A stretch of DNA of 64,000 bases from Pseudomonas soli (GCF_900110655.1 NZ_FOEQ01000001.1:905152-969151), one strand, 5' to 3'; shown: positions 48,018 through 57,921, counted from the first letter of the stretch. The notes: a model not told the origin generated them from the sequence alone. Translations and numbers: made by a program.

Positions 48018-49454
48018 TCAGTTCCCCTTGCTCAGGCTGCTGGAGTCGGCCTCATGGCCTTCATCGGCGGCGGACAGCGGCCGCGCCGGCGTACGTTTCT
48101 GGCCAGGGCCACCCGGGGTGTGCTCATCGCCTTCACCGGTCTTCGGCCCTTTGCGCACCAGGCGCATCATGTAGCCCAGGCCGGTGCCGAACAGCGCGAA
48201 GTAGACCACCACGAACATCACCAGGGTGAACCCCAACTGCGCGTAGCTATGGTTGGACACCCCATCGGCGGTGCGCATCAGCCCGTAGACCACCCACGGC
48301 TGGCGGCCGATCTCGGTGGTGAACCAGCCGGCGAGGATCGCGATCAACCCCGACGGGCCCATCCACAGGGTCAGGTAGAGGAACGGCCGCGAGCTGTACA
48401 GGGTGCCGCGCTTGCGCAGCCACAGGCTCCACAGGCCGACGAAGATCATCAGCATGCCCAGGCCAACCATGACCCGGAACGACCAGAACACGATGGTCGA
48501 GTTGGGTCGGTCCTCGGGCGGGAAGTCCTTCATCGCCGGCACTTGCTTGTCCAGGCTATGGGTCAGGATCAGGCTGCCCAAGGCTGGAATCTCGATCTTG
48601 AAGCGCGTGGTTTCTGCCTGCATGTCGGGAATGCCGAACAGGATCAGCGGCGTCGGCTCGCCGGGCTTGTTCTCCCAGTGGCCTTCGATGGCGGCGATCT
48701 TCACCGGTTGATGCTTGAGCGTGTTCAAGCCATGGAAGTCGCCGATCACGGCCTGGATAGGCGCCACCACCAGGGCCATCCACATGGCCATCGACAGCAT
48801 CTTACGCACTGCCGGGTTGTCCCTCCCGCGCAACAGGTGCCAGGCCGCCGAGGCGCCGACAAAGAACGCGGTGGCGACGAAGGCCGCGGTGGCCATGTGC
48901 ATCAGGCGATAGGGGAAGGACGGGTTGAAGATCACCGCGAACCAGTCCACCGGAATCACCTGGCCATTGACGATCTCGTAGCCCTGGGGGGTCTGCATCC
49001 AGCTGTTGGAAGCGAGGATCCAGAAGGTCGACACCAGCGTGCCGAGCGCCACCATGCAGGTGGCGAAGAAGTGCAGGCCACGGCCTACACGGTTCCAGCC
49101 GAACAGCATGACACCAAGGAAACCGGCCTCGAGGAAGAAGGCGGTCAAGACCTCGTAAGTGAGCAAGGGACCAGTGATGGATCCGGCAAAATCGGAGAAC
49201 TGGCTCCAGTTGGTGCCGAACTGATAGGCCATGACCAGGCCCGAGACCACGCCCATGCCGAAGTTCACGGCGAAGATCTTCGACCAGAAGTGGTAGAGGT
49301 CACGGTACGTGTTGTCGCCGGTCTTCAGCAAAAGGCCTTCTAGGACCGCCAGGTAGCTCGCCAGGCCAATGGTGATGGCCGGGAACAGGATGTGAAAGGA
49401 CACGGTAAAGGCAAACTGGATTCGGGCGAGCTCTAGAGCTTCCAATCCGAACAT
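48018..49454 (-). CDS. cioA: Cyanide-insensitive ubiquinol oxidase subunit I
   Basis: A 478-residue CydA-type subunit carrying the haems. Candidate ligands: His in TVSFHILFPAIT near residue 21, His in PYRLMHMATA near 187, and the GRQPW motif near residue 395 with a following Met. At 478 residues it is shorter than E. coli CydA (522), matching the CIO type with short Q loop. CIO lets cells respire in cyanide and at low oxygen. GAGGAA precedes the ATG. An ANR/FNR-type box lies upstream at 49601. Confidence 0.95.
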   Translation of the reverse strand: MFGLEALELARIQFAFTVSFHILFPAITIGLASYLAVLEGLLLKTGDNTYRDLYHFWSKIFAVNFGMGVVSGLVMAYQFGTNWSQFSDFAGSITGPLLTYEVLTAFFLEAGFLGVMLFGWNRVGRGLHFFATCMVALGTLVSTFWILASNSWMQTPQGYEIVNGQVIPVDWFAVIFNPSFPYRLMHMATAAFVATAFFVGASAAWHLLRGRDNPAVRKMLSMAMWMALVVAPIQAVIGDFHGLNTLKHQPVKIAAIEGHWENKPGEPTPLILFGIPDMQAETTRFKIEIPALGSLILTHSLDKQVPAMKDFPPEDRPNSTIVFWSFRVMVGLGMLMIFVGLWSLWLRKRGTLYSSRPFLYLTLWMGPSGLIAILAGWFTTEIGRQPWVVYGLMRTADGVSNHSYAQLGFTLVMFVVVYFALFGTGLGYMMRLVRKGPKTGEGDEHTPGGPGQKRTPARPLSAADEGHEADSSSLSKGN

Positions 49455-49796
49455 GGTGCTTCCTCTTCAGGTAATCCGGCGACCGGGCTCATGGCCTGTC
49501 GCCCACTGCCCCCACGGGTATCGAGTGCGGCGCGTTAGAATTGTTCTGTTCGATCGCGGGGATTCCGGCCCGAAGGCCAAGATCGTTGCATCTGGAACGA
49601 TTGATCCAGATCAACGACTGAATGGAAGCATAGTCCTGAATGCTCCATCCGGATGTGTGGTTGATTGCCGCGTGACCGGTTGCCTCACCCTCTTTTGCGA
49701 ATTCGCGGCAGTTGATCCACACGACTTTCAGCAACTATTTGTTACAAACAGATGTTACTCTGCAGGCCCCTCTATCTCCGAGGCTGCAGCCCCCCG
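49455..49796. other. 342-base intergenic region between cioA and the MFS gene
   Basis: Divergent promoter region. It holds a perfect ANR/FNR-type box (49601-49614) and no convincing gene; a small frame on the minus strand lacks homology and a ribosome binding site. Confidence 0.7.
49601..49614. promoter_or_regulatory. ANR/FNR box TTGATCCAGATCAA
   Basis: Perfect match to TTGAT-N4-ATCAA. It lies 147 bases before cioA and 183 before the MFS gene. In P. aeruginosa ANR represses cioAB at low oxygen, so ANR control is likely here too. Confidence 0.85.
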
Positions 49797-51017
49797 ATGT
49801 CCGATTCCGCCCCGCAATTGCTGCGTCATCACCGCCCTTTCCTGGCCTTCTGGCTGGCCCGCGTGTTCACCGCCAGCGGCTTCCAGATGCTGACGGTGGC
49901 CATTGGCTGGCACCTCTACCAACTGACCGGGAATGTCCTCGACCTGGGCCTGGTCGGGCTGGTCGAGTTCGCGCCCCGGATGCTGTTCATGCTGCACACA
50001 GGCCATGTCGCCGACCGCTACGACCGACGCAAGGTGGCCGCCCTGTGCCAGACCCTGCAGGCGCTGATCGCCCTGGCGCTGGCACTGGGCAGCGTCACCG
50101 ACAACGTCAGCCGCGAGCTGATCTTCATCCTCGCCTTCCTGCTCGGCGCCACCCGTTCGTTCGAGATGCCGGCGACCCAGGCGCTGTTACCCAACGTGGT
50201 GCCGCCAGGGCTGTTCCCACGGGCCGTGGCGGCGTCGGCGTCGGCCACCCAGTCGGCGACCATCGTCGCCCCGGCGGTCGGCGGCTTTCTCTACGCCTTC
50301 GGCAGTACCTGGGTGTACGGCCCGACCGTGGCCCTCTACCTCATCGCCTGCCTGTTGACCCTGAGCCTCGACGCGCGCCAGCAACTGCCCCAGCGCGGTC
50401 GGGCCAACCTGGAATCGCTGCTGGCCGGGGTACGCTTCATCCGCAGCCGTCCGGACATCTTCGGTGCCATCTCCCTAGACCTGTTCGCCGTGCTGCTGGG
50501 CGGCGCTACCGCGCTGCTGCCAGTGTTCGCCAAGGACATCCTGCTCACCGGCGCCTGGGGCCTGGGCCTGCTGCGCTCGGCGCCGGCGGTGGGCGCGCTG
50601 CTGATGTCGCTGTGGCTGGCGCGCTTCCCGGTGGAGCGCAAGGTAGGCCTGATCATGTTCGCCTCGGTCGGCGTGTTCGGGGTGGCGACCATCACCTTCG
50701 GCCTCTCGACCTCGTTCTGGTTCTCCCTGGCGGTGCTGGTGGTGCTCGGCGCGGCGGACATGATCAGCATGGTCATCCGCGGCGCCTTCGTGCAGCTGGA
50801 GACGCCGGACGAGATGCGCGGCCGGGTAAGCGCGGTGAACGGGCTGTTCATCGGTGCCTCGAACCAGCTCGGCGAGTTCGAGTCGGGGCTGACCGCGCAC
50901 TGGTTTGGCACAGTGCCGGCGGTGGTGCTCGGCGGCGTGGGCACGCTGCTGGTGACCGGGGTATGGATGAAGCTGTTCCCGACGTTGACCCATCGCGACC
51001 GTATGCATAACGGCTGA
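49797..51017 (+). CDS. MFS transporter (EntS/MFS_3-like exporter)
   Basis: A 406-residue major-facilitator protein with about 12 helices, resembling the MFS_3 group that includes enterobactin exporter EntS. The GHVADRYDRRKV loop between helices 2 and 3 is the MFS A-motif; a large basic tail is absent. ATG 49797 is chosen because MSDSAPQLLRHHRPFLAFWLA fits family starts, though the ribosome binding site (GAGG) is 14 bases away; an in-frame ATG at 49752 is an alternative. Substrate unknown. Confidence 0.85.
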   Translation: MSDSAPQLLRHHRPFLAFWLARVFTASGFQMLTVAIGWHLYQLTGNVLDLGLVGLVEFAPRMLFMLHTGHVADRYDRRKVAALCQTLQALIALALALGSVTDNVSRELIFILAFLLGATRSFEMPATQALLPNVVPPGLFPRAVAASASATQSATIVAPAVGGFLYAFGSTWVYGPTVALYLIACLLTLSLDARQQLPQRGRANLESLLAGVRFIRSRPDIFGAISLDLFAVLLGGATALLPVFAKDILLTGAWGLGLLRSAPAVGALLMSLWLARFPVERKVGLIMFASVGVFGVATITFGLSTSFWFSLAVLVVLGAADMISMVIRGAFVQLETPDEMRGRVSAVNGLFIGASNQLGEFESGLTAHWFGTVPAVVLGGVGTLLVTGVWMKLFPTLTHRDRMHNG

Positions 51018-51033
51018 AAACCGTGTTCGCCCC

Positions 51034-51062
51034 CTCGCGAGGCGAAAAACCGCGAGAGGGCC
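51034..51062 (+). terminator. Hairpin after the MFS gene
   Basis: CCCCCTCGCG and CGCGAGAGGG around a 9-base loop, one mismatch; weak T-run. Probable terminator for the MFS gene. Confidence 0.5.
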
Positions 51063-51222
51063 CGAATGGCCTCTCTCCCCAATGGCCATAGGCCCCCGCC
51101 ATCCTTGCTGGTATGATGCGCGGCTTTTTTCCACCCCACACAAAACCACGGCACCCGGTACGGTCTGTGCTTTGCTGTTGGGGTCGATACATTCACGGCG
51201 CGAGCGCGCCCGGGGAGCAGGC

Positions 51223-52518
51223 ATGCTGGAAAGGCTGTTTCAACTAAAAGCACACAACACCAACGTGCGCACCGAGATTCTCGCGGGCGTCACCACCTTC
51301 CTGGCCATGGCCTACATCCTGTTCGTCAACCCGAGCATCCTCGGCGAGACCGGCATGGACAAGGGCGCGCTCTTCGTCGCCACCTGCCTGGCCGCGGCCA
51401 TCGGCTCGGTGACCATGGGCATCATCGCCAACTACCCGATCGCCCTGGCGCCGGGCATGGGCCTGAACGCCTTCTTCACCTACACCGTGGTCCTGCACAT
51501 GGGCCACACCTGGCAGGTGGCGCTGGGCGCGGTGTTCCTCTCCGCGGTGCTGTTCTTCCTGCTGTCGATCTTCCGCATCCGCGAATGGATCGTGAACAGC
51601 ATCCCGCTGCCGCTGCGCTCGGCCATTGCTGCCGGCATCGGCCTGTTCCTGGCGCTGATTGCCCTGCATAACGCCGGCATCGTCGTCGATAACCCAGCCA
51701 CCCTGGTGGGTCTGGGCGACCTCAGCAAACCCGCGCCGATCCTCGCCACCCTGGGCTTCTTCCTGATCGTCGCCCTCGAGTCGCTGAAGGTTCGCGGCGC
51801 CGTGCTGATCGGTATCCTGGCGGTGACCGTGGCCGCGATCGCGCTGGGCGTCACGCCGTTCGGCGGGGTGGTCTCGATGCCACCGTCGCTGGCCCCGACC
51901 TTCCTGCAGTTGGACATCGCCGGCGCCCTGGATGTCGGGTTGATCAGCGTGATCTTCGCCTTCCTGTTCGTCGACCTGTTCGACAACTCCGGCACCCTGA
52001 TCGGCGTGGCCAAACGCGCCGGTCTGATGGGCAAGGACGGCCACATGCCGAAGATGGGCCGCGCCCTGATCGCCGACAGCACCGCCGCCATGGCCGGTTC
52101 GCTGCTGGGCACCTCGACCACCACCAGCTACATCGAGTCGGCGGCGGGCGTGAGTGCCGGCGGGCGCACCGGCCTGACCGCCATCGTGGTCGCCATCCTG
52201 TTCCTGCTGGCGCTGTTCTTCGCCCCGCTGGCCGGCAGCGTGCCGGCCTTCGCCACCGCTCCGGCGCTGCTGTTCGTCGCCGTGCTGATGGCTTCGGGCC
52301 TGGCCGAGATCAACTGGGACGACGTCACCGAAGCCGCGCCAGTGGTGGTGACCGCCCTGGCCATGCCGCTGACCTACTCGATCGCCAACGGCATCGCCTT
52401 CGGCTTCATCGCCTGGACCGCCATCAAGCTGATCTCCGGCCGTCGCCATGACCTGAACCCGGCGCTGGTGATCCTGTCCATCCTGTTCGTCATCAAGCTG
52501 GGTTGGTTCCCCGCATGA
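51223..52518 (+). CDS. AzgA-like NCS2 purine permease
   Basis: A 431-residue purine transporter of the AzgA/PbuG/PurP branch of NCS2 (adenine, guanine, hypoxanthine). Typical segments: [37 protein letters not shown] and [43 protein letters not shown] 51223 has GGGGAGC upstream; a longer frame is not homologous. Its stop overlaps the trmA ATG by 4 bases. Confidence 0.93.
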   Translation: MLERLFQLKAHNTNVRTEILAGVTTFLAMAYILFVNPSILGETGMDKGALFVATCLAAAIGSVTMGIIANYPIALAPGMGLNAFFTYTVVLHMGHTWQVALGAVFLSAVLFFLLSIFRIREWIVNSIPLPLRSAIAAGIGLFLALIALHNAGIVVDNPATLVGLGDLSKPAPILATLGFFLIVALESLKVRGAVLIGILAVTVAAIALGVTPFGGVVSMPPSLAPTFLQLDIAGALDVGLISVIFAFLFVDLFDNSGTLIGVAKRAGLMGKDGHMPKMGRALIADSTAAMAGSLLGTSTTTSYIESAAGVSAGGRTGLTAIVVAILFLLALFFAPLAGSVPAFATAPALLFVAVLMASGLAEINWDDVTEAAPVVVTALAMPLTYSIANGIAFGFIAWTAIKLISGRRHDLNPALVILSILFVIKLGWFPA

Positions 52519-53600
52519 GTGCTGCCTACGATCCCGCGCAATACGACGTGCAACTGGCGGCCAAGGCCGCCCGCCTGCGCGACCTGCTGGCCCCGTTCGA
52601 CGCGCCGGAGCCGGCCGTGTTCGACTCGCCGCGCGGGCACTACCGCCTGCGCGCCGAGTTCCGCCTGTGGCGCGAAGGCGGCCAGCGCCACTATGCGATG
52701 TTCGCCCCGGGCGAGAAGCACAAGGCCATCCTGATCGACGACTTCCCGATCGCCAGCGAGCGCATCAATGCATTGATGCCGCGCCTGAAAGCCGCCTGGC
52801 AGACCAATGAAGACCTCGACAACCGGCTGTTCCAGGTGGAGTTCCTCACCACCCTGGCCGGTGACGCAATGATCACCCTGTGCTACCACCGCCCGCTGGA
52901 CCAGGCCTGGGAGGCCGCCGCGCAGCAGTTGGCCGCCGACCTCGGTGTCAGCGTGGTCGGCCGCTCGAAAGGCAAGCGTGTGGTGATCGGCCGCGACTAC
53001 GCGGTGGAGAAGCTCGACATCGCCGGGCGCACCTTCAGCTATCGCCAGCCCGAAGGCGCCTTCACCCAGCCGAACGGCGCGGTGAACCAGAAGATGCTCG
53101 GCTGGGCCTTCGAGGCCATGGGCGAGCGCCAGGACGATCTGCTCGAGCTGTATTGCGGCAACGGCAACTTCACCTTGCCGTTGGCCACCCGCGCCCGCCA
53201 GGTACTGGCCACCGAGATCAGCAAGACCTCGGTCAACGCCGCCCTGCACAACCTCGACGAGAACGGCGTGGACAACGTGCGCCTGGTGCGCCTGTCGGCC
53301 GAAGAGCTGACCCAGGCCCTGAACGAGGTCCGCCCGTTCCGCCGCCTGGAAGGCATCGACCTGAAGAGCTACGACTTCGGCACGGTGTTCGTCGACCCGC
53401 CGCGCGCCGGCATGGACCCGGACACCTGCGAGCTGACCCGTCGCTTCGAGCGCATCCTGTACATCTCCTGCAACCCGGAAACCCTGGCGCAGAACATCGC
53501 CCAGCTGCACGATACCCACCGTATCGAACGCTGCGCGCTGTTCGACCAGTTCCCCTACACCCACCATATGGAAAGCGGGGTGCTGCTGGTTCGGCGCTGA
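52515..53600 (+). CDS. trmA: tRNA (uracil-5-)-methyltransferase TrmA
   Basis: A 361-residue SAM enzyme making m5U54 (T54) in the tRNA T-loop. It has the SAM motif [16 protein letters not shown] at about 213-228 and DPPRAGMDP with the catalytic region SCNPET, the Cys being the nucleophile. It starts within the stop of the purine permease (ATGA), so the two are coupled, an unusual partner for TrmA. A hairpin follows. Confidence 0.96.
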   Translation: MSAAYDPAQYDVQLAAKAARLRDLLAPFDAPEPAVFDSPRGHYRLRAEFRLWREGGQRHYAMFAPGEKHKAILIDDFPIASERINALMPRLKAAWQTNEDLDNRLFQVEFLTTLAGDAMITLCYHRPLDQAWEAAAQQLAADLGVSVVGRSKGKRVVIGRDYAVEKLDIAGRTFSYRQPEGAFTQPNGAVNQKMLGWAFEAMGERQDDLLELYCGNGNFTLPLATRARQVLATEISKTSVNAALHNLDENGVDNVRLVRLSAEELTQALNEVRPFRRLEGIDLKSYDFGTVFVDPPRAGMDPDTCELTRRFERILYISCNPETLAQNIAQLHDTHRIERCALFDQFPYTHHMESGVLLVRR

Positions 53601-53611
53601 CCCGCGACGAC

Positions 53612-53632
53612 GCGGGGCCGCCAGGGCCCCGC
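53612..53632 (+). terminator. Hairpin after trmA
   Basis: GCGGGGCC-gccag-GGCCCCGC, 8-bp stem, 11 bases past the stop; no T-run. Confidence 0.5.
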
Positions 53633-53652
53633 CGTTCGCTGCAAGGAGTGAT

Positions 53653-54564
53653 GTGCCATTGGACCAGTTGAGCGCCATGCAGACCTTCCGCCGAGTCGTC
53701 GACCTCGGCAGCTTCAGCGCCGCCGCCCACCAGGCGGGCGTTTCCCACACCGTGCTGTCGCGCCAGGTGAAGCACCTCGAACGCCATCTCGGCACACAAC
53801 TGCTCAACCGCACCACCCGTCGCCTGCAAATGACCGAAGCCGGGGCGCTGTTCTATCGCCACTGCACCCGGATTCTCGAGCAGATGCAGGCCATGAACCT
53901 TGAACTGTCCGAGCATCAACAACAGCCCAGCGGCACGCTGCGCCTGGGTGTGGCCACTGCCTTTGGCGAGCTGGAACTCGGACACTGGCTACCCGACTTC
54001 GTCGGACGTCACGAGCGATTGCAGGTCGAACTGCATTGCAGCGACCGCTTCATCGACCTGCTGGAAGAAGACATCGATGTCTGCCTGAGGGTCACCGACC
54101 ACCTGCCCGACTCCAGCCTCGTGGCCCGTAGGCTGGCAGACAGCGAGGTGCTGCTGGTGGCCGCTCCCGGCTACCTGGAGCGTCACGGCACGCCGACCAC
54201 CCCCGACGCCCTGGCTGCCCACCCATTGCTCGGCTACAGCCGCTTGCCGCATCCACAGCGCCTGCAACTGACCGGCCCCGCCGGCGAGCGCCGCGAGTTG
54301 CTGATGCCCCAGCGCCTGAGCGCCAATTCGCCGATGGCCCTGCGCGCGGCAGCGATCGGCGGGTTGGGGATCGCCAGCTTCGACCGCTTCATCGCCCACG
54401 ATGCCTTGCGCGACGGGCGCCTGGTGCCGGTGCTGGCGGACTGGTCGCTGCCCTCACGCACTGTGTACGCGGTCTACCCGCAGAGCCGCTATGTGGCGCC
54501 CAAGGTACGGGCACTCCTCGACTACGTGCAGGCGTACTACGCAGAGCAGCGATGGCAACATTGA
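53653..54564 (+). CDS. LysR-family transcriptional regulator
   Basis: A 303-residue LysR regulator with helix-turn-helix at about 5-64 (AMQTFRRVVDLGSFSAAAHQAGVSHTVLSRQVKHLERHLG) and effector domain to the end; it resembles CrgA/DsdC-like group that binds as tetramers. GTG 53653 has AAGGAG 4 bases upstream; TTG 53659 two codons on, giving MDQLSAMQTF as in relatives, is equally plausible. It is in tandem with the exported cupin, with a candidate operator between. Confidence 0.88.
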   Translation: MPLDQLSAMQTFRRVVDLGSFSAAAHQAGVSHTVLSRQVKHLERHLGTQLLNRTTRRLQMTEAGALFYRHCTRILEQMQAMNLELSEHQQQPSGTLRLGVATAFGELELGHWLPDFVGRHERLQVELHCSDRFIDLLEEDIDVCLRVTDHLPDSSLVARRLADSEVLLVAAPGYLERHGTPTTPDALAAHPLLGYSRLPHPQRLQLTGPAGERRELLMPQRLSANSPMALRAAAIGGLGIASFDRFIAHDALRDGRLVPVLADWSLPSRTVYAVYPQSRYVAPKVRALLDYVQAYYAEQRWQH

Positions 54565-54566
54565 TT

Positions 54567-54583
54567 TGTGCTTAAAACGCACA
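54567..54583. promoter_or_regulatory. Candidate LysR-type operator
   Basis: TGTGC-TTAAAAC-GCACA inverted repeat, just past the LysR stop and 83 bases before the cupin ATG, in an AT-rich gap. Confidence 0.4.
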
Positions 54584-54665
54584 GGTTATGGCACTCTGAA
54601 GAAGTATTTGTGCATAACTTGATTGTTTAACCTTCGCCCATTGTCACTTGGCGAAGGAGCCTCCC

Positions 54666-55103
54666 ATGAAAGCACTGCACACGATTTTCGCCGGCCTCAC
54701 CCTGGCCACTATTACCGCCACCGCCAGCGCCGCTGGCGACACCCTGAGTTCGGTCCCTGACAGCGCTTCGCTGAAATGGCAGCAGGTGCCCGGCACCCAC
54801 GGCGCGGTGAGCTACGCCAATGTCGAAGGCGACCTGTTCGGCAAGGGGCCGTACTCGGCCTACGTAAAATTCCGCAAAGGCACCGACAATGGCCTGCACA
54901 CCCATAGCCAGACCCTGCCGACCATGGTGTTGAGCGGAACCTTCTACGCGGTGATCGATGGCAAGCGGGTGGAGTACCCGACAGGCGCCTACTACAAACT
55001 GCCCGCCAACCTGGTGCATGAAAGCGGCTGCACCGCGGCGGCCGATTGCCTGCTGTTCCAGTACCAGGCTGGTGCCTTCGATCTGAACCCGGTCAAAGGC
55101 TGA
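54666..55103 (+). CDS. Exported cupin-domain protein
   Basis: A 145-residue exported cupin. The signal peptide MKALHTIFAGLTLATITATASA ends near residue 22. The cupin metal motif is in GLHTHSQTLPTMVLSGTFYAVIDG, with His pairs as ligands, and a second element in YYKLPANLVHESGC. Two cysteines near the C terminus may form a disulphide. Enzyme activity unknown. AAGGAG is 8 bases before ATG 54666. Confidence 0.85.
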   Translation: MKALHTIFAGLTLATITATASAAGDTLSSVPDSASLKWQQVPGTHGAVSYANVEGDLFGKGPYSAYVKFRKGTDNGLHTHSQTLPTMVLSGTFYAVIDGKRVEYPTGAYYKLPANLVHESGCTAAADCLLFQYQAGAFDLNPVKG

Positions 55104-55118
55104 GCCTGGGCAACGTGC

Positions 55119-57467
55119 TTACTCGCTGACCTGGAACTCCACCCGCGCCGTCTCGCCGCTTTCATCCAAAGCACTCAACTCGATGCGCCCGGCCTGCTCG
55201 AAACTTACCTGCAGGCTGTCCTGCCCTTGGGTCTCGCCCAAGGGCAGGCCATTGAGGAACCACCAGCGTCGCCCCGCCCCACCCAATGCCGACACCCGCA
55301 CCTGCAGCGGCTCATGGCTGGTGGCCGGGCGACGCAGGCTGTCGCCGGCCCGCACCCCGACGATCGACAGCGGTGGCGCACTGGCCGCCATCCGCGGTGG
55401 GCAGGCGGGGTCGACAGTCGGCAGCCGCGCTGCCCGGCGTTCGGCGCTGGGCAACCACGGCTCGAGCGGGGCCGGCCATAGCGCGACATCATGCGCCCTG
55501 GCACCGGGACAAGAGGCATCGACACGCAAGCCGCGCTCGTTGAGCCACACCGTTTCGCGCAAACCCAGCCCCAGCGGCTGGTCGGCAGCCTGCAAGGTCG
55601 GTGGCGTGGTAGCGTCGAGGGTCCAGGCGAAACGTTGCCGACGGCAGTTCGGGTCCTGACGGTTCATTGGCTGGCCCAGCGGCCAACAGATCGCCGCCAC
55701 ACCGACCGAATCGGGCACCGGTTCGACCGGCACTTCGATGCCGCGTTGGCTGTCGCGGTTACTCAGCAGGTCATGCACCTGCAGCATCAATGGCGCCGCC
55801 GAGGCCAGGCCGAACTGGCCCGGCACCGGGGTGCCGTCGGGGCGGCCGATCCATACGCCGATCAGGTAGCGCGGGCCGACGCCCACCGACCAGGCATCGC
55901 GAAAGCCGTAGCTGGTGCCGGTCTTCCAGGCCAATTGCGGACGCTGCACCAGCTCGGCGTGGGGGTCACGGTCCGGCCGCGCCAGGCCGCTGAGAATGCG
56001 CCGGGTGATCCAGGCCGAACCCGGCGACAGCAAGCGGCGTTCCACCAGCGGGTCCTGAGGTTGCAGGCGCACCTGCGCGCTCAGCCCACCACGAGCCAGC
56101 GCGGCATAGCCACCGACCAGGTCCTCCAGGCGGCTGCCTGCGCCACCAAGAATCAGCGACAGGTTCGGCTCGGCCAGCGGCGGCAGCACCAGCGGCATCC
56201 CGCCCATGCGCATCTGCGCGGCGAAGCGTTTCGGGCCGTAGGCTTCGAGCAGTTGCACCGCCGGCAAGTTGAGCGACAGCGCCAGCGCCGAGCTGGCCGA
56301 CACCGGGCCGCTGAAGCCCATGGAGAAGTTGCCGGGGCGGTAGTCGCCGTAGCGTCGTGGCACATCCTGCAACAGCGATTCGGAGTGAATCAGGCCGTCG
56401 TCCATGGCCATGGCGTAGAGGAACGGCTTGAGGGTCGAACCGGGCGAACGCAGGGCGTGGATCATGTCCACGTGACCGAAGCGGCGCTCATCGCTCAAGT
56501 CGATGGAGCCGAGATACGCGCGCACGGCCATGCTCTGCGTCTCGACCACCAGCAACGCCGCCGAAGTGCGCTCGGGCAGGCGAGCGCGCCAGCCCAGCAG
56601 CAGGTCTTCGAGGCGCCGCTGCAAGGCGGCGTCCAGGGTGGTACGGATCAGTGGCGGGCTGTTCGGCGTATTCAGGCGCCGGGCCAGCAGCGGCGCCAGC
56701 GCCGGCTCCTGGCGTGGCGCCAGCAACAGCGGCTCCTCACGCGCCTCGTCGATGCGCTGGGCTGGCCACACCTGGTACTCGGCCAGGCGCTGCAGCACCT
56801 TGTCCCGGGCACGCTGGGCGCGTTCAGGGTGGCGGTCCGGACGCAGCCGGCTCGGCGCCTGAGGCAGCACCGCGAGCAACGCGGCTTCGGCCGGAGTCAG
56901 GTGTTTCGGCGACTTGCCCAGGTACGCCCAACTGGCTGCCGCTACGCCCTGCAAGGTGCCGCCGAACGGCGCCCGGTTGAGGTACAGCTGCAAGATTTCG
57001 TCCTTGGACAGGTGCCACTCCAGCTGCACCGTGCGCCACAGCTGGCGCAGCTTGCCGGGCAAGGTGCGGTCGTGCGGGTCGAGCAGGCGCGCCACCTGCA
57101 TCGACAGCGTGCTGCCACCAGACACCACCCGCCCGCCACGCAGGTTGAGCCATGCAGCCCGGGCCAGGGCCATGGGGTTCACCCCGGGGTGGCGATAGAA
57201 CCAGCGGTCCTCGTAGGCGAGCAGGGCTTCAAGGTACAACGGCGAGACTTCCTGCGGGCTGACCGGATAGCGCCACACGCCGTCGGCGTCGGCGAAGCGC
57301 CACAACGGTGTGCCGTCCTCGGCCAGCACCACCCGCGCCAGGTCGTCGCCCGGCATGGGCAATGGCCAGATACGGTCAGCCAGCCACAGCAGGGCCATGC
57401 CCAGCAGCACGCTGACGGCGACACGCCGCAGCAGCCTGGTCAGGCGCGGGCGCGCTAAGCTTGGCAT
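55119..57467 (-). CDS. pbpC: Penicillin-binding protein 1C
   Basis: A 782-residue bifunctional peptidoglycan synthase: N-terminal membrane anchor (about 15-32), glycosyltransferase 51 domain with EDRWFYRHPGVNP and GGSTLSMQVARLL, transpeptidase domain with SxxK (SPGSTLKPF), SSALALSLN as SxN and KTGTSYGF as KTG, and the C-terminal BiPBP_C domain. In E. coli pbpC follows yfhM (A2M) directly; here a plus-strand gene lies between. ATG 57467 (MPSLARPR) is chosen; ribosome binding site weak. Confidence 0.95.
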   Translation of the reverse strand: MPSLARPRLTRLLRRVAVSVLLGMALLWLADRIWPLPMPGDDLARVVLAEDGTPLWRFADADGVWRYPVSPQEVSPLYLEALLAYEDRWFYRHPGVNPMALARAAWLNLRGGRVVSGGSTLSMQVARLLDPHDRTLPGKLRQLWRTVQLEWHLSKDEILQLYLNRAPFGGTLQGVAAASWAYLGKSPKHLTPAEAALLAVLPQAPSRLRPDRHPERAQRARDKVLQRLAEYQVWPAQRIDEAREEPLLLAPRQEPALAPLLARRLNTPNSPPLIRTTLDAALQRRLEDLLLGWRARLPERTSAALLVVETQSMAVRAYLGSIDLSDERRFGHVDMIHALRSPGSTLKPFLYAMAMDDGLIHSESLLQDVPRRYGDYRPGNFSMGFSGPVSASSALALSLNLPAVQLLEAYGPKRFAAQMRMGGMPLVLPPLAEPNLSLILGGAGSRLEDLVGGYAALARGGLSAQVRLQPQDPLVERRLLSPGSAWITRRILSGLARPDRDPHAELVQRPQLAWKTGTSYGFRDAWSVGVGPRYLIGVWIGRPDGTPVPGQFGLASAAPLMLQVHDLLSNRDSQRGIEVPVEPVPDSVGVAAICWPLGQPMNRQDPNCRRQRFAWTLDATTPPTLQAADQPLGLGLRETVWLNERGLRVDASCPGARAHDVALWPAPLEPWLPSAERRAARLPTVDPACPPRMAASAPPLSIVGVRAGDSLRRPATSHEPLQVRVSALGGAGRRWWFLNGLPLGETQGQDSLQVSFEQAGRIELSALDESGETARVEFQVSE

Positions 57468-57535
57468 CGGGAACCGACCGGGCCAGGTGATGGCCAAAGG
57501 CTGGGAATCGCCGATTCGTTGATCAGGAAGCGACT

Positions 57536-57829
57536 ATGCATGTAGAAGGTTTTTTCGAATGGCTGGGCCAGGCACTGGGTTCGGTGATCCGGTTCATCGT
57601 CGATGGCTTGAGCGGGTTGTTCAACCTGCTGGCCAACGCCGGTGGCAATTTCATCGATGGCCTGGCGCGCACGCTGGGGATGGACACCTCGCTGGTGAGC
57701 ATCCTGGCGCTTATCGTCGGCCTGATGTTGCTGTACTCGGCGGTCCGCGCTTTCATGCGCGCATCGATCATCCTCGGGATCATCTGGGCGTTGCTGGGGT
57801 TGTGGGTGTTGAGCTGGGTAGTGCATTGA
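57536..57829 (+). CDS. Small membrane protein, 97 aa, hypothetical
   Basis: A 97-residue protein, MHVEGFFEWLGQALGSVIRF..., with an amphipathic N-terminal half and two hydrophobic segments at about 51-69 and 75-95. Function unknown; typical pseudomonad composition and start (AGGAAGCG upstream) suggest it is real. It is on the opposite strand between the pbpC and A2M genes. Confidence 0.7.
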   Translation: MHVEGFFEWLGQALGSVIRFIVDGLSGLFNLLANAGGNFIDGLARTLGMDTSLVSILALIVGLMLLYSAVRAFMRASIILGIIWALLGLWVLSWVVH

Positions 57830-57835
57830 AAGCAG

Positions 57836-57914
57836 CTGCAAGCTTGGAGCTACAAGCGGCAAGTTGAAAGCAGCCTGCATCGACTGCTTTCTCTTGTAGC
57901 TTGCAGCTCACAGC
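57836..57914. repeat. Imperfect inverted repeat between the small membrane gene and A2M
   Basis: GCTGCAAGCTTGGAGCTACAAG and CTTGTAGCTTGCAGCTCACAGC-type arms face each other with a 40-base centre. AGCTTGCAGCT-rich repeats of this kind are scattered in pseudomonad genomes. It probably terminates both convergent genes. Confidence 0.7.
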
Positions 57915-57921
57915 TTGAGGG

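Noticed and set aside
49489..49734. 81-codon minus-strand frame in the cioA/MFS gap
   Set aside because: No ribosome binding site or recognisable family; lies over the ANR box region.
51082..51222. N-terminal extension of the AzgA-like permease
   Set aside because: Not homologous; ATG 51223 has a good ribosome binding site and gives family length.
57830..57921. CRISPR-like repeat
   Set aside because: Only two inverted arms, no regular spacers; a hairpin repeat.
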